Notes: generated by a model not told the origin, from the sequence alone. A stretch of DNA of 64,000 nt from Arthrobacter sp. ATA002 (GCF_026898095.1 NZ_CP114015.1:1054001-1118000); one strand, 5' to 3'; shown: positions 21,524-31,228, counted from the stretch's first letter. Program-made: numbers and translations.

Positions 21524-22398
21524 TCAGGACTGCTCAGCGGCATGAAACACCGTCAGGACCACGGCGCCGCCGGAGGCGGGAGCCGGATCCCAGGTTCCCG
21601 TTGCCCGCGTCCACCGGCGTTCGTCAAAGGCCACCGAGTCCAGGGACAGCGTCTGGGCGTTGGCCACGGCCCATTCCGCCAGCGACCAGCCGTAGCTGCC
21701 GGTGCCCGCCACGGTAATGCGGTAGCCCTCGACAGTGGCGTCCACCGGGCCGTAGACCGCGGTCATCGCGGCCAGGACGGCGCCGGGGCTGCCGGAGGCC
21801 GACGGCGGATCCAGGGTGCAGGCCATGGCGGCGGGGGAGTGCCCGGTCAGGGCGGAAGCGAAGGCCTTGGCCTCGTCCTCATGGTCGGCGTAGGCGTCGG
21901 GAAAAGCGCTGCGCTGGACCGTCTGGGCGGCTACGGTCACGGGAAGATCCGCGTAATTGGGCACCTTTTCCAGGGCGTCATAAAACGCGTTGGCTGCATA
22001 CACCGGGTCCATGACCTGCTCTTGGCTGCCCCAACCCTGGGACGGTCGCTGCTGGAACAGGCCCCGGGAGTCCGGGCCGGCGTCGTCCCCGTAGTCGAGG
22101 TTGCGCAGCCCGGACTCCTGGATGGCGGTGGCCACGGCGATGGAGGCGGCCCGCGCGGGCATGCCCCGGCGGACCGAAATCCCGGCGATGAGGGCCGCTG
22201 TCTCCGCCCGCGCCGGCGTTAGGTGATATTCCGCGCCGCCGGCGGTTGCGGTGCACGACGGCGGGGCAGCCGGCCCGTCCCCGGCTCACGGAGCGCTGAC
22301 ACCGCGTAGACGGTGACGGCAACCAGAAAGAGCACTGCCAGCAGCAGCACCGGAAGGGATCCGCTGCTGCGCCGGGGTGCGGAGCCGGAGGCCGGCAT
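21524..22398 (-). CDS. Membrane-anchored lysozyme/transglycosylase-like protein (one frameshift)
   Basis: The last 212 residues contain AVATAIQESGLRNLDYGD and SRGLFQQRPSQGWGSQEQ, the Glu-containing helix and the L/M-F-Q-x-R-P loop typical of actinobacterial lysozyme-like, peptidoglycan-acting proteins. An ATG at 22398 starts a short cytoplasmic lead and a membrane helix (VLLLAVLFLVAVTVYAV) but runs out of frame. Adding one G in the run at 22279-22282 (C on the plus strand) joins them through CTATAGGAEYHLTPA, giving 291 residues. It lies 16 bp after dapD and 35 bp before galE. Enzyme activity is inferred from the motif only; it may be catalytically inactive. Confidence 0.72.
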
Positions 22399-22414
22399 GG
22401 GCGGCTGCCGCTGC

Positions 22415-23395
22415 CTAGTTGGCGTGCAGGGCGGCGTTGAGCTCCACGCTCGCTCCGCTGCGGGCCAGGGCTTCCACGCTGCCGGTGACCGAATTGCGGC
22501 GGAACAGCAGGTTGGGAACGCCGCTCAGCTCCACCGCCTTGACGGTTTGCGCTTCCTCGCCGGGGACCAGCACCGACACCCGGGTGCCGGCGGTGAGGTA
22601 CAGGCCGGCTTCCACGACGGATTCGTTTCCGATGCTGATGCCCACGCCGGAGTTGGCACCCAGCAGGACGCGTTCGCCGAGGGTGATCTTTTCCCGTCCG
22701 CCGCCGGACAGGGTGCCCATGATGGAGGCGCCGCCGCCCACATCGGTGCCGTTGCCCACCACCACGCCCGCGGAAATGCGGCCCTCGACCATGGACACGC
22801 CGAGAGTTCCGGCGTTGAAGTTGACGAAGCCCTCGTGCATCACGGTGGTGCCTTCGGCGAGGTGTGCGCCCAGGCGCACCCGCCCGGCGTCGGCGATCCG
22901 CACGCCGGAGGGCACCACGTAGTCCGTCATGCGCGGGAACTTGTCCACGCCGTACACCGTCACCGGACCGCGGGCGCGCAGGCGCAGACGGACAGCCTCG
23001 AAGTTTTCGACGGCGCAGGGGCCGAAGTTGGTCCAGACCACGTTGGGGAGCTTGGCGAAGATGCCGTCCAGGTTCAGCGTGTTCGGCGCGGCGAGGCGGG
23101 TGGAGAGCAGGTGCAGGCGAAGGTACGCGTCGGCGGTGTCCGACGGTGCGGCGTCAAGGTCGATTTCGGTGCGCAGGACCTCGCCGCGGGTGCCGCGGCC
23201 GGCGTCCGTCAGGGAAGCAGCTGCGGCTTCCAACTCGGGGACGAGGGCGTTGGCGGCGGACGAATCAGCTGCGCTGTGGGCGCCCAGCACAGGTTGCGGA
23301 TACCAAACATCCAAGACGGTGCCGTCTTCGGTAATGGTGGCCAGGCCCAGGCCGGAGGCGGTGCGGGCGGTCGGGGAGGAGGTGCTTGAAGTCAT
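22415..23395 (-). CDS. dapD: Tetrahydrodipicolinate N-succinyltransferase DapD
   Basis: A 326-residue enzyme that succinylates tetrahydrodipicolinate, committing it to the succinylase branch of DAP/lysine synthesis. An alpha/beta N-terminal domain is followed by a left-handed beta-helix of hexapeptide repeats (around [19 protein letters not shown] and [19 protein letters not shown]). The protein is of the actinobacterial type, longer than E. coli DapD. The frame extends far upstream, but ATG 23395 gives a sensible N-terminus ([12 protein letters not shown]) and stands divergently 85 bp from dapE. Together with dapC and dapE it supplies three of the four succinylase-branch steps in this window. 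Confidence 0.93.
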   Translation of the reverse strand: MTSSTSSPTARTASGLGLATITEDGTVLDVWYPQPVLGAHSAADSSAANALVPELEAAAASLTDAGRGTRGEVLRTEIDLDAAPSDTADAYLRLHLLSTRLAAPNTLNLDGIFAKLPNVVWTNFGPCAVENFEAVRLRLRARGPVTVYGVDKFPRMTDYVVPSGVRIADAGRVRLGAHLAEGTTVMHEGFVNFNAGTLGVSMVEGRISAGVVVGNGTDVGGGASIMGTLSGGGREKITLGERVLLGANSGVGISIGNESVVEAGLYLTAGTRVSVLVPGEEAQTVKAVELSGVPNLLFRRNSVTGSVEALARSGASVELNAALHAN

Positions 23396-23480
23396 GCACT
23401 CCAGTCTACCGATGGCCTGGGATGGAGCCTGTGTGAAGAGCGCTTGAGGGGCACGGGCAGGTGGTCGGTAGGGTGGAGGC

Positions 23481-24572
23481 ATGACTGAAACGCCATCCCG
23501 GACCCTGGATCCCACCCGTGACGTTGCCCTGCTGACCGCCGACCTCATCGACATGGAAAGTGTGTCGGGCAACGAGAAGGAAGTGGCCGACGCCGTGGAG
23601 GCGGCGCTGCGTGCCCTGCCGCATCTGGAGGTGGTGCGCGACGGCGATTCGGTCATGGCGAGGACGTCCCTGGGCCGCGCCGAGCGGGTCATCCTTGCCG
23701 GGCACCTGGACACCGTCCCGCTGCCCGCCGTTCCCGGCTCCCGCGGCACCGTGCCCTCCACCTGGGACGGGAACGTCCTGTACGGCCGGGGCGCCACAGA
23801 CATGAAGGGCGGGGTGGCCGTGCAGCTGGCCCTGGCCGCCGGGCTGGCGGAACCGTCCCGGGATATCACCTTTGTGTTTTATGACCATGAGGAAGTCGAG
23901 GCGTCGCTCTCCGGGCTGGGCCGGCTCCAGGAGAGCTATCCGCAGTGGCTGGAAGCGGACTTCGCGGTGCTGCTGGAACCCACCAACGGGACAGTGGAGG
24001 GCGGCTGCAACGGCACCATGCGCTTTCACGCCACCACCGCCGGCCGGGCCGCGCACTCCGCCCGGGCCTGGATGGGCGAGAACGCGATCCACGCCGCGGC
24101 GGAAATCCTGGCCCGGCTGCGCGACCATGTGCCTGCCACCGTGTCGGTGGAGGGCCTGGACTACCGCGAATCGCTGAACGCCGTGAAGATCTGGGGCGGC
24201 ACTGCCGGCAACGTCATTCCGGACGCGGCCACAGTGGAAATCAACTACCGCTTCGCCCCCGACAAGTCGATCGAGGAAGCCGAAGCCTACGTCAGGAACC
24301 TGCTCGCCGGGTTCGACCTGGTCCGCACCGACGCCGCCGCCGGTGCACGGCCGGGACTGGACCGGCCTGCCGCTGCGAGCTTCGTGGAAGTTGTCGGGCA
24401 GGAGCCCAAGCCCAAGTACGGCTGGACCGATGTGGCCCGCTTCAGCGCCCTGGGCATTCCGGCCGTGAACTTCGGCCCGGGGGATGCCCTCCTGGCACAT
24501 ACGGACAACGAGCACGTTGAGGCGGACGCAGTGCGGGCCTGCCTGGCCGCGCTGCGGACCTGGCTCAGCTAG
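23481..24572 (+). CDS. dapE: Succinyl-diaminopimelate desuccinylase DapE
   Basis: A 363-residue M20-family di-zinc amidohydrolase that removes succinate from N-succinyl-LL-DAP. Metal and catalytic motifs are GHLDTVPLP (His ligand and Asp), [10 protein letters not shown] (bridging Asp), the general-base Glu pair in DHEEVEA, LEPTNG (Glu ligand in the usual place) and the C-terminal His in [11 protein letters not shown]. The lid/dimerisation domain is present ([15 protein letters not shown]). It is divergent from dapD and ends at a strong terminator. The actinobacterial DapE subtype and the dapD neighbour make DapE much likelier than ArgE or a carboxypeptidase. Confidence 0.94.
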   Translation: MTETPSRTLDPTRDVALLTADLIDMESVSGNEKEVADAVEAALRALPHLEVVRDGDSVMARTSLGRAERVILAGHLDTVPLPAVPGSRGTVPSTWDGNVLYGRGATDMKGGVAVQLALAAGLAEPSRDITFVFYDHEEVEASLSGLGRLQESYPQWLEADFAVLLEPTNGTVEGGCNGTMRFHATTAGRAAHSARAWMGENAIHAAAEILARLRDHVPATVSVEGLDYRESLNAVKIWGGTAGNVIPDAATVEINYRFAPDKSIEEAEAYVRNLLAGFDLVRTDAAAGARPGLDRPAAASFVEVVGQEPKPKYGWTDVARFSALGIPAVNFGPGDALLAHTDNEHVEADAVRACLAALRTWLS

Positions 24573-24614
24573 CGCAGGCCGGCAACAGCCAACGAGCAGC
24601 CAAAAGAGCAGACA

Positions 24615-24655
24615 AAAGAAGGGGAGGACCGGCAGCACCGGTCCTCCCCTTCTTT
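24615..24655. terminator. Bidirectional terminator between dapE and the glutamate-type ABC operon
   Basis: A perfect 18-bp stem (24615-24632 with 24638-24655) with a 5-nt loop has AAAGAA and TTCTTT at the ends, so it works in both directions for the converging genes. Confidence 0.92.
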
Positions 24656-24670
24656 GCGTGGCGCCTGTTT

Positions 24671-25546
24671 CTACTTGACTGGAGCTTCAACACCTTCCGG
24701 ATCGATGGCGTCTTCGCGCTGCAGCAGCTTCCCGGCCCGCGCGCCGAGCAGACGGGAGAGACGCTGTGCGGTGAAGGTCAGCAGCATATTGATCAGGATG
24801 AAGATCGCTGCCGCCACCAGCAGGGATGGAAGCATGTTCCCGGCTCCGGCGCCGAAGCGCTGGGCGTTTGCCAGCAGATCGGTGTAGCCGATGATGTAGC
24901 CCAGTGCCGAATCCTTGAGGATCACGACAAACTGGCCCAGCAGGGCGGGCAGCATGGCCACCAGGGCCTGCGGGATTTCAATGCTGCGCAGCGACTGTGC
25001 CGGGGTCAGGCCGATGGCCAGCCCTGCTTCGCGCTGGCCCTTGGGCAGCCCGAAGACGCCCGAGCGGACAAGTTCCGCGATGACCGAACCGTTGTAGAGG
25101 GTCAGCGCCACCACAACCGCCGCGAACGGGGCGTTGGACGCTTCCATCGGCGTGGACTTGGCGAAGAACTGGTACAGGAAGATCATCATCAGCAGCACCG
25201 GAACGGCGCGGAAGAACTCCACGACGACGTCGCACACCCAGCGCAGCGGAGCCACCCCCGACAGCCGGCCAAAGCCGAAGAGCAGGCCGAAGGCAATGGA
25301 AGTGAGCACCGCTACGCCGGCGGCCTGAAGGGTTGCCAGTAACCCGGGGAGCAGCGTGAACTGCCACGTTGACCATTCCAGGAAGGGCGTCCACTTGGCT
25401 GCCTCGAACTGGTCTTTTTCCGCCAAGCCGTTGACGGCCACCGCGAGGATGCCCAGGACGAAGAGCCCGCCGAGGACGTTGAAGACCAGGATCCGGCGCT
25501 TGGCCTTGGGACCGGGAACGTCGAACAGGACTGCTTGGTTGCTCAT
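24671..25546 (-). CDS. gluD: Polar amino-acid ABC transporter permease, GluD type
   Basis: A 291-residue HisM-type permease. The N-terminal membrane segment (ILVFNVLGGLFVLGILAVAV) is followed by a periplasmic region and the conserved permease core, with FFRAVPVLLMMIFLYQFF and the EAA loop EAGLAIGLTPAQSLRSIEIPQA. The longer N-terminus is typical of the GluD member of the corynebacterial glutamate importer. It starts at an ATG overlapping the GluC stop (ATGA), is last in the gluA-gluB-gluC-gluD order and ends at a strong terminator. Ligand assignment to glutamate is by synteny and similarity; other polar amino acids are possible. Confidence 0.85.
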   Translation of the reverse strand: MSNQAVLFDVPGPKAKRRILVFNVLGGLFVLGILAVAVNGLAEKDQFEAAKWTPFLEWSTWQFTLLPGLLATLQAAGVAVLTSIAFGLLFGFGRLSGVAPLRWVCDVVVEFFRAVPVLLMMIFLYQFFAKSTPMEASNAPFAAVVVALTLYNGSVIAELVRSGVFGLPKGQREAGLAIGLTPAQSLRSIEIPQALVAMLPALLGQFVVILKDSALGYIIGYTDLLANAQRFGAGAGNMLPSLLVAAAIFILINMLLTFTAQRLSRLLGARAGKLLQREDAIDPEGVEAPVK

Positions 25547-26217
25547 CGTGCCACCGCCAGCTTCTTTGAGGCCCACGTGGTGAGAAGGCCGATGGGGATC
25601 ACGATGACCACAAAGCCAATGGCGAAGGTCAGGAAGATCTGGGTCATGACATCGGGGCGGAACTCGATCATGGTCTTCATCAGGCCGGACGCTTCCGCCA
25701 CGCTCGCGGCGGCGGCGACCGTGGTGTTCTTGACCAGGGCAATGAGTACATTGCCCAGCGGCGCAATTGCACCGCGGAAGGCCTGCGGCAGGATGATCAG
25801 CCACGCTGCGGGCAGGAAGGACAGCCCAATGGAACGGGCGGCCTCGGCCTGGCCCAGCGGTACGGTGTTAACGCCGCTGCGGATCGCTTCGCAGACGAAC
25901 GCTGCGTGGTACAGGCTCAGGGACAGGATGGCCAACATGAAGAAGTTCAGGTCAAAATCGTTGACGAAGTTGACCTGGAGCTGGCCCCACAGTCCCAGCA
26001 CTGAGAACACCATGATGATGGTCAGCGGGGTGTTGCGGAAGATATTGACGTAGGCCGTACCGAACCAGCGCAGGCTCGCGATGGGCGAAATCCGCATGAC
26101 GGCAAGGACGGTGCCCAGGACCAGTGACCCGATGGCCGCCCAGAACGCCAGCTGGATGTTCATCCAGAACGCCGCGACGACGTCGTAACCCTCGAAGAGG
26201 GCGAAAAAACCACCCAT
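25543..26217 (-). CDS. gluC: Polar amino-acid ABC transporter permease, GluC type
   Basis: A 224-residue HisQ/GlnP-type permease with five membrane helices. The motif FRNTPLTIIMVFSVLGLWG and the EAA loop EAARSIGLSFLPAAWLIILPQA are typical. ATG 26217 has AGAGGT upstream; the frame stays open a little further to 26283 but without a better start. The 3' end overlaps gluD by four bases. It forms a heterodimeric pore with GluD and works with the GluB lipoprotein and GluA ATPase encoded upstream. Confidence 0.87.
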   Translation of the reverse strand: MGGFFALFEGYDVVAAFWMNIQLAFWAAIGSLVLGTVLAVMRISPIASLRWFGTAYVNIFRNTPLTIIMVFSVLGLWGQLQVNFVNDFDLNFFMLAILSLSLYHAAFVCEAIRSGVNTVPLGQAEAARSIGLSFLPAAWLIILPQAFRGAIAPLGNVLIALVKNTTVAAAASVAEASGLMKTMIEFRPDVMTQIFLTFAIGFVVIVIPIGLLTTWASKKLAVAR

Positions 26218-26322
26218 GATGTACCTCTTCTGTAAGAGAAAGAAACCGGTGCATGCGAAGGAATCGACATCCTTCGCATGCACCGGAGGTTTACGCCGGC
26301 GGACGGCCGCCGGTTGACGTGC

Positions 26323-27165
26323 TTAGGCGCAGGCTGCGGGTTCCGGCGGGTTCAGCTCATCGTTGTAGGAGTAGTCCGCGCCTTCGGTGTTGGCCATGAT
26401 GGCCTCTTCCCAGGAACCGTCTTCCACCATGGTGCGGATGGCCGTGTTGATGGCTTCACACTGGTCGCTGTCCTGGGAGATGCCCACACCGTACTGCTCT
26501 TCGGTGAACGTGTTCCCGACGACCTTGAACTTGCCGGAGTTGGCGTCGGTGGAGGCCAGGCCGGCCAGGATGATGTCGTCGGTGGTGACGGCGTCCACCT
26601 GTCCGCCCTGCATGGCGGTGACGCAGTTGGCGTAGCCGCCCTGCTCCAGCAGGTTCACATCGGGCTGGGTGTCGGCGATCTTTTGGGCCGAGGTGGAGCC
26701 GGTCACCGAGCACAGTACCTTGCCGTTGAGGTCCTCGGGGCCGTTGATGTCATTGTTGTCGGCGTTGACCAGCAGGTCCTGGCCGGCAATGAAGTACGGT
26801 CCGGCGAAGGCCACGCGCTGCTTGCGTTCGTCAGTGATGGAGTAGCTTGCAAAGATCATGTCCACCTCGCCGTTTTCCAGCACGTTCTCGCGCTGCGCGG
26901 ACGGGGTTTCCTTCCATTCGATCTGGTCTTCGGAGTAGCCCAGTTCATTTGCCACATACTTGGCAACGTCAACATCGAAGCCGCTCGGCTCGTTGTTTTC
27001 CATAAAACCAACGCCGGGCTGATCAAACTTGATGCCGATGGTGATGGTGTCTGATGAACCCGTGTCCTCGCCGCCGGCATCAGTGCCGGAGTCGCCTCCG
27101 CAGGCGGACATGGTCAGTGCTGCGGCAGCGGCGAATGCCACTGCGGCGTAGCGGGTCTTGCGCAT
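26323..27165 (-). CDS. gluB: Glutamate-type ABC transporter binding lipoprotein GluB
   Basis: A 280-residue family-3 solute-binding lipoprotein. The signal peptide ends LTMSAC (Cys22), followed by a Gly/Asp/Ser linker. The ligand-binding motifs are GFDVDVAKYVANELGY and the strand with FASYSITDERKQRVAFAGPY, where the Arg is part of the amino-acid-binding set. Two Cys residues (in KVLCSVTG and GYANCVTAM) and another in SDQCEAIN could form a disulfide, as in many GluB homologues. It is followed by the permeases after 105 bp and preceded by gluA at 115 bp, so the locus reads gluA-gluB-gluC-gluD. Confidence 0.9.
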   Translation of the reverse strand: MRKTRYAAVAFAAAAALTMSACGGDSGTDAGGEDTGSSDTITIGIKFDQPGVGFMENNEPSGFDVDVAKYVANELGYSEDQIEWKETPSAQRENVLENGEVDMIFASYSITDERKQRVAFAGPYFIAGQDLLVNADNNDINGPEDLNGKVLCSVTGSTSAQKIADTQPDVNLLEQGGYANCVTAMQGGQVDAVTTDDIILAGLASTDANSGKFKVVGNTFTEEQYGVGISQDSDQCEAINTAIRTMVEDGSWEEAIMANTEGADYSYNDELNPPEPAACA

Positions 27166-27280
27166 GATTTCTCCTTGTTTAGCGGCCGTGCCGGACGGGC
27201 TGGCCTTACTTCAGGGGTTGCCCCCAACGTGTGAATCCGGGTGTATCTGTGTTAGTGATCGGTGAATCTGTCAGAACGCC

Positions 27281-28057
27281 CTAGTGGGCGAGGATCTTGC
27301 CCAGGAAGTCCTTGGCTCGGCTGCTCCTGGGGTTCGTGAAGAACTCCTCAGGCGTGGCCTCTTCGACGATCTGTCCGTCGGCCATGAAGACCACACGGTC
27401 GGCGGCCCTGCGGGCGAAGCCCATTTCGTGGGTCACCACGATCATGGTCATGCCTTCCTTGGCCAGGCCGACCATGGTGTCCAGGACTTCATTGATCATT
27501 TCGGGGTCCAGCGCCGAGGTCGGTTCGTCGAACAGCATGACCTTGGGCTTCATGGCCAGTGCGCGGGCAATCGCCACACGCTGCTGCTGGCCGCCGGAAA
27601 GCTGGGCGGGAAGTTTGTTCGCCTGATTGGCGACCCCCACCCGTTCCAGCAGTTCCATTGACAGCTTCTTCGCGTCGGCCGATTTCATGCCTTTGACCTT
27701 GACCGGGCCCAGCGACACGTTGTCGAGGATGGTCTTATGGGCAAAGAGGTTGAACGACTGGAAAACCATGCCGACGTCGGCGCGCAGCTTCGCGAGGGCC
27801 TTGCCCTCGGCGGGCAGGACCTTGCCGTCGACGGCGATTTCACCGTCGTCGATGGTTTCCAGGCGGTTGATGGCACGGCAGAGCGTTGACTTGCCGGAAC
27901 CGGACGGGCCAATGACGACCACCACTTCGCCCCGGGCCACGTCGAGGTTGATGTTTTGCAGGACGTGCAGGTCGCCAAAGTGCTTGTTGACGTTCCTCAG
28001 TGAGACAAGAGGGGCGGCAGAGTCAGGCATGGCGCCTTCGGATGTGTCACGGGTCAT
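27281..28057 (-). CDS. gluA: Polar amino-acid ABC transporter ATPase, GluA type
   Basis: A 258-residue HisP/GlnQ-type ATPase. Walker A is [10 protein letters not shown], the Q-loop is [12 protein letters not shown], the signature is LSGGQQQR, Walker B is [12 protein letters not shown] and the switch region is VVTHEMGFA. Two starts are possible: ATG 28057, with no ribosome-binding site but TTATCT seven bases upstream, which would suit a leaderless mRNA, or ATG 28030 with GAAGG upstream, giving the more compact [15 protein letters not shown] list the longer form. The gene is first in its operon and divergent from the LOG-family gene, with about 136 bp between starts. Confidence 0.9.
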   Translation of the reverse strand: MTRDTSEGAMPDSAAPLVSLRNVNKHFGDLHVLQNINLDVARGEVVVVIGPSGSGKSTLCRAINRLETIDDGEIAVDGKVLPAEGKALAKLRADVGMVFQSFNLFAHKTILDNVSLGPVKVKGMKSADAKKLSMELLERVGVANQANKLPAQLSGGQQQRVAIARALAMKPKVMLFDEPTSALDPEMINEVLDTMVGLAKEGMTMIVVTHEMGFARRAADRVVFMADGQIVEEATPEEFFTNPRSSRAKDFLGKILAH

Positions 28058-28193
28058 AAGAAGAAGATAACCAATGATTGTGTCCGCAATGTGTCTCAGT
28101 CCACTTTTTCTGCGCAATCGTGACGCAAGAGCAACCAAACACGACCGGAGGACGGCGTGAGACCGGTCCCACACATGTGCTTACCCTTGAAGC

Positions 28194-28964
28194 ATGGAAT
28201 TCAGCGAGAACACGTCCCGTCCCCGTATCGGCAGTCCCCGGAAGCGCGGACCCGTGGAGCTGCGCCGGGCGCAGGCCGCGGCACCGCAGTCAGACCGCTA
28301 CCTGCTTGACGGCCAGGACCAAACGCATTTCACCCACACCGATCCCTGGCGGGTACTGCGTATCCAGAGCGAGTTCGTCGAGGGCTTCGGCACCTTGTCC
28401 GAGCTGGGTCCTGCGGTCAGCGTCTTCGGTTCCGCCCGCAGCCTTCCCGGTTCCCCCTACTACAAGCTTGGCGAGGAAGTGGGGCGCCTGCTCGCGGAGG
28501 AAGGGCTGGCCGTGATCACCGGCGGCGGGCCGGGTTCCATGGAGGCCGCGAACAGGGGCGCGGTGGAAGCCGACGGGCTGTCTGTGGGACTGGGCATTGA
28601 GCTTCCCTTCGAAACGGGCCTGAATGACTGGGTCGATTTGGGGATCAACTTCCGTTACTTCTTTGTGCGCAAGACCATGTTCGTCAAATACGCCCAGGGC
28701 TTCATCGTCCTGCCGGGCGGGTTCGGGACCATGGATGAACTCTTTGAAGCCATGACCCTGGTCCAGACCCAAAAGGTGACGTCCTTCCCGATCGTGCTTA
28801 TCGGCACCGAGTTCTGGACCCCGCTCCTGGACTGGGTCAGGGGCACCCTGCTGGGTGAGGGGATGATCTCGGCCAAGGACCTGGACCTGATCCATGTGGT
28901 GGACGACCCGGCGGAAGCCGTGCAGTTGATGATCATCGACAGCGCCGGGCACGTCTCCCCGTAG
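28194..28964 (+). CDS. LOG-family (TIGR00730) Rossmann-fold protein
   Basis: A 256-residue protein of the lysine-decarboxylase-like/LONELY GUY family. The nucleotide-binding GGGPGSMEAANRGA and the catalytic-site motif PGGFGTMDELFE are both present and intact, so phosphoribohydrolase activity on nucleoside monophosphates (cytokinin-type or AMP) is plausible. The N-terminal extension of about 60 residues (including RKRGPVELRRAQA) and the length match the longer actinobacterial form beside dapE (Rv1205 in mycobacteria, where a cytokinin-producing LOG has been described). The ATG at 28194 is the first in frame. It starts a plus-strand run with the DivIVA-like, tag and membrane genes. Confidence 0.88.
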   Translation: MEFSENTSRPRIGSPRKRGPVELRRAQAAAPQSDRYLLDGQDQTHFTHTDPWRVLRIQSEFVEGFGTLSELGPAVSVFGSARSLPGSPYYKLGEEVGRLLAEEGLAVITGGGPGSMEAANRGAVEADGLSVGLGIELPFETGLNDWVDLGINFRYFFVRKTMFVKYAQGFIVLPGGFGTMDELFEAMTLVQTQKVTSFPIVLIGTEFWTPLLDWVRGTLLGEGMISAKDLDLIHVVDDPAEAVQLMIIDSAGHVSP

Positions 28965-29000
28965 GGCAGGTTCGGGGGCCTCATCTGGCACGATGGTTCT

Positions 29001-29408
29001 GTGACAACACTCTTGGTCTTCCTGGCAATTGTTGCCGCAGGCGCGGTTGCCCTGCTGGCTTCGGGGCTTCCGCGGCAGCGCAAATCCGCAGCGGGCCCCG
29101 GGACGGACGGCGGGGGAGCGCCGCTCACTGGGCCCGGCGGTGACCCGGGCCTGGCCGAACCGGATCCCAGGCTGCCGCCGGTCCTGCTGCCGGACCGGGT
29201 CCGGCCCTCGGATATCGGACGGCTGCGGTTTTCCGTTGCCCTGAGGGGGTACCGCATGGACCAGGTGGACGAGGTCCTGGCCAAGCTGGCGGCGGCGCTG
29301 GCCGAACGGGACGCAGCACTGACCGCTGTGATGAGCCCTTCGCCCGGCATCAGCCCGGAGCGGCCGGACGGCCCGGAACATCCAGAGGACCCGGAGGTGC
29401 GGCAGTGA
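29001..29408 (+). CDS. DivIVA-domain-like small membrane protein
   Basis: A 135-residue protein with an N-terminal membrane helix (LLVFLAIVAAGAVALLASG), a Gly/Pro-rich linker, and a short block DIGRLRFSVALRGYRMDQVDEVLAKLAAAL. The FxVALRGYRMDQVDEVL pattern is that of the DivIVA N-terminal domain (FxxxLRGYxxxxVDxFL). It lacks the long coiled coil of true Wag31/DivIVA, so it is probably a small accessory to polar or septal growth, not the main polarity protein. The GTG start at 29001 follows the LOG gene by 36 bp, and its stop overlaps the tag start (GTGA). Confidence 0.75.
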   Translation: MTTLLVFLAIVAAGAVALLASGLPRQRKSAAGPGTDGGGAPLTGPGGDPGLAEPDPRLPPVLLPDRVRPSDIGRLRFSVALRGYRMDQVDEVLAKLAAALAERDAALTAVMSPSPGISPERPDGPEHPEDPEVRQ

Positions 29409-29982
29409 GCACGGTCGCCGGCTCCGACGGCCTGCTGCGCTGCCCCTGGGCAGTGGCCAGCCCCGATTACCAGCGGTACCACGACGAGGAATGGGGCCGA
29501 CCGGTTGCCGGGGAAGCGGCCCTGTTTGAACGGCTAAGTCTTGAGGCCTTCCAGGCGGGCCTGAGCTGGATCACGATCCTGCGTAAACGCCCTGCCTTCC
29601 GGGCCGCCTTTGCGGGGTTTGACCCCGCGGCCGTTGCCCGTTTCACCGATGCTGACCGGGACCGGCTGATGGCCGACGCCGGAATCGTGCGGAACCGCGC
29701 GAAGATCGACGCCGTCATCGCCAATGCCCGGGCACTGCTGCAGCTGCCCGCAGGCGAGAGCCTGGAAGAACTGCTTCAGCAGCACCGGGCGGACCCGCAG
29801 CGTCCGGCGCCAAAACCACCGCGGACGTACCCGCTGCCACTGCCGAATCCACCGCCCTGGCCAAGGCCTTGAAGCAGCGCGGTTTCCGTTTCGTCGGTCC
29901 CACCACCGCCTATGCCATGCTGCAGGCCACCGGCTGCGCCAACGACCATCTGGAAAGCTGCTGGGTGCGTAATGGAGGGTAG
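29405..29982 (+). CDS. tag: DNA-3-methyladenine glycosylase I, Tag (one frameshift)
   Basis: A helix-hairpin-helix-family DNA glycosylase removing 3-methyladenine. Conserved features are CPWAV, YHDEEWGRPV, FERLSLEAFQAGLSW and ITILRKRPAFRAAFAGFD. The frame breaks near 29810: with one more C (GCGCCC in place of GCGCC) the reading becomes PAPKTTADVP and continues through KALKQRGFRFVGPTTAYA, the Tag signature, to CWVRNGG and a TAG at 29982. Corrected length is 192 residues, normal for Tag. The GTG start overlaps the upstream stop, and the end overlaps the next gene by 11 bases. Corresponds to mycobacterial tagA (Rv1210) in order. Confidence 0.9.
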
Positions 29983-31228
29983 GACCATCGCGGAGAACAG
30001 GCAGCTGCCGCCCTCTGGCCCCAACCGGATCCTGGCCGATGCGGCAGCCTCGGCGGCAAGGGTCTTTGGCCGCTGGCCCTGGTACGCGCAGGTCCTGGTG
30101 GTGTGGGCCCTGGCCCGGCTGTTCTCCTTCGCCCTGTTTCTGGCCGTGGCCGCCCAGCAGGGACTGAACCCCTGGGGATGGGAGGGTACGCCGTCGTACC
30201 TGCAGTTCATTGGTGCGTGGGACAGCGAGTGGTACGGAAAGATCTTCAGCGGCGGTTATCCCGCGGAAATCCCGCGTGATGCAAACGGCCGGGCGCTGGA
30301 AAACGAGTGGGCGTTCTACGCCCTCTTCCCCGGGCTGGTGCGGGCGCTCGCCGCCGTCACGGGGCTGGGCTGGGAAGTGCTCGCGCCGATTGTCGCCACG
30401 GCGGCAGGGTTTGGGGCAGCCCTGATGGTGTACCGGCTCTTCGCACTGCGGGCCGCCGCCGGAACGGCGCTCTGGGGTGTGGTGTTCGTGGCAGTCTCTC
30501 CGGTGTCGCCGGTGCTGCAGGTGCCCTACGCCGAATCGCTGAACCTGCTTCTGCTCGCTGCGGCGCTGTACCTGCTGCTGACCCGCCGGTACCTGGCTGC
30601 GGTGCCGGTTGTGCTCCTCATGTGCCTGTCCCGCCCGGTGGGCGTGGCCTTTGCCCTGATGATGGGCATCCTGTTTGTCCGCCGCTGGGTCCGGCGCCGA
30701 ACGGAGCCCTTCCCCGCGCCGGAAGTGCGGCGGATGGTGGTGCTCGGTATTGCCTCCGGCGCCGGGGCGCTGGCCTGGCCGGTGGCTGCCTGGGCTGCCA
30801 CCGGTGACCTGCGGGCGTACACGGACACGGAGACTGCCTGGCGGGGCGACAGCCTGCTGCTGTTCAAGCCCTGGTTCGACGAGGCGGAGCGGCTGTTTGG
30901 TCCGGTCCTGGGCCCGGCGGCGCTGGCAGGGCTGGTGCTCCTCACGGTCCTGTGCCTCAATTCCGGACCCGTGCGCCGGCTGGGCGTTGAACTGCAGGTG
31001 TGGTGCGCGGCGTACCTGATGTACCTCTTTGCCTTCCTGAACCCGCTGACCAGCACGTTCCGGCTGCTGCTGCCGCTGTTCCCGCTGGGCCTGGCGCTGG
31101 CGTACCTGAGCACTTCGCGCGCGTACCGCTGGACCGCGGCCGCCGCGTTCCTCATCCTCCAAATTGTCTGGGTTGCGTGGCTCTGGCGATGGACGCCGCT
31201 TCCCGGCGGAGGCGATTATCCTCCCTAA
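29972..31228 (+). CDS. PIG-V/GT-C-like integral membrane protein, probable mannosyltransferase
   Basis: A 418-residue protein with about nine to ten hydrophobic segments. The first large extracytoplasmic loop holds GAWDSEWYGKIFSGGY, a pattern like the WD-x-x-WY...GY block of PIG-V-related mannosyltransferases and their bacterial relatives, in which the Asp is thought to be catalytic. The acceptor is unknown. ATG 29972 (MEGRTIAENRQ) lies inside the end of tag, indicating coupling; the frame opens earlier but that part is the tag coding region. It ends before the DUF3117 gene. Family placement is from motif resemblance, so the enzymatic role is tentative. Confidence 0.72.
   Translation: MEGRTIAENRQLPPSGPNRILADAAASAARVFGRWPWYAQVLVVWALARLFSFALFLAVAAQQGLNPWGWEGTPSYLQFIGAWDSEWYGKIFSGGYPAEIPRDANGRALENEWAFYALFPGLVRALAAVTGLGWEVLAPIVATAAGFGAALMVYRLFALRAAAGTALWGVVFVAVSPVSPVLQVPYAESLNLLLLAAALYLLLTRRYLAAVPVVLLMCLSRPVGVAFALMMGILFVRRWVRRRTEPFPAPEVRRMVVLGIASGAGALAWPVAAWAATGDLRAYTDTETAWRGDSLLLFKPWFDEAERLFGPVLGPAALAGLVLLTVLCLNSGPVRRLGVELQVWCAAYLMYLFAFLNPLTSTFRLLLPLFPLGLALAYLSTSRAYRWTAAAAFLILQIVWVAWLWRWTPLPGGGDYPP

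Noticed and set aside
24671..28964. LOG protein and glu operon as part of a plant-hormone or biosynthetic cluster
   Set aside because: The LOG gene is in its usual place after dapE, and the neighbours are housekeeping transport and repair genes; no tailoring or prenyltransferase genes are present.
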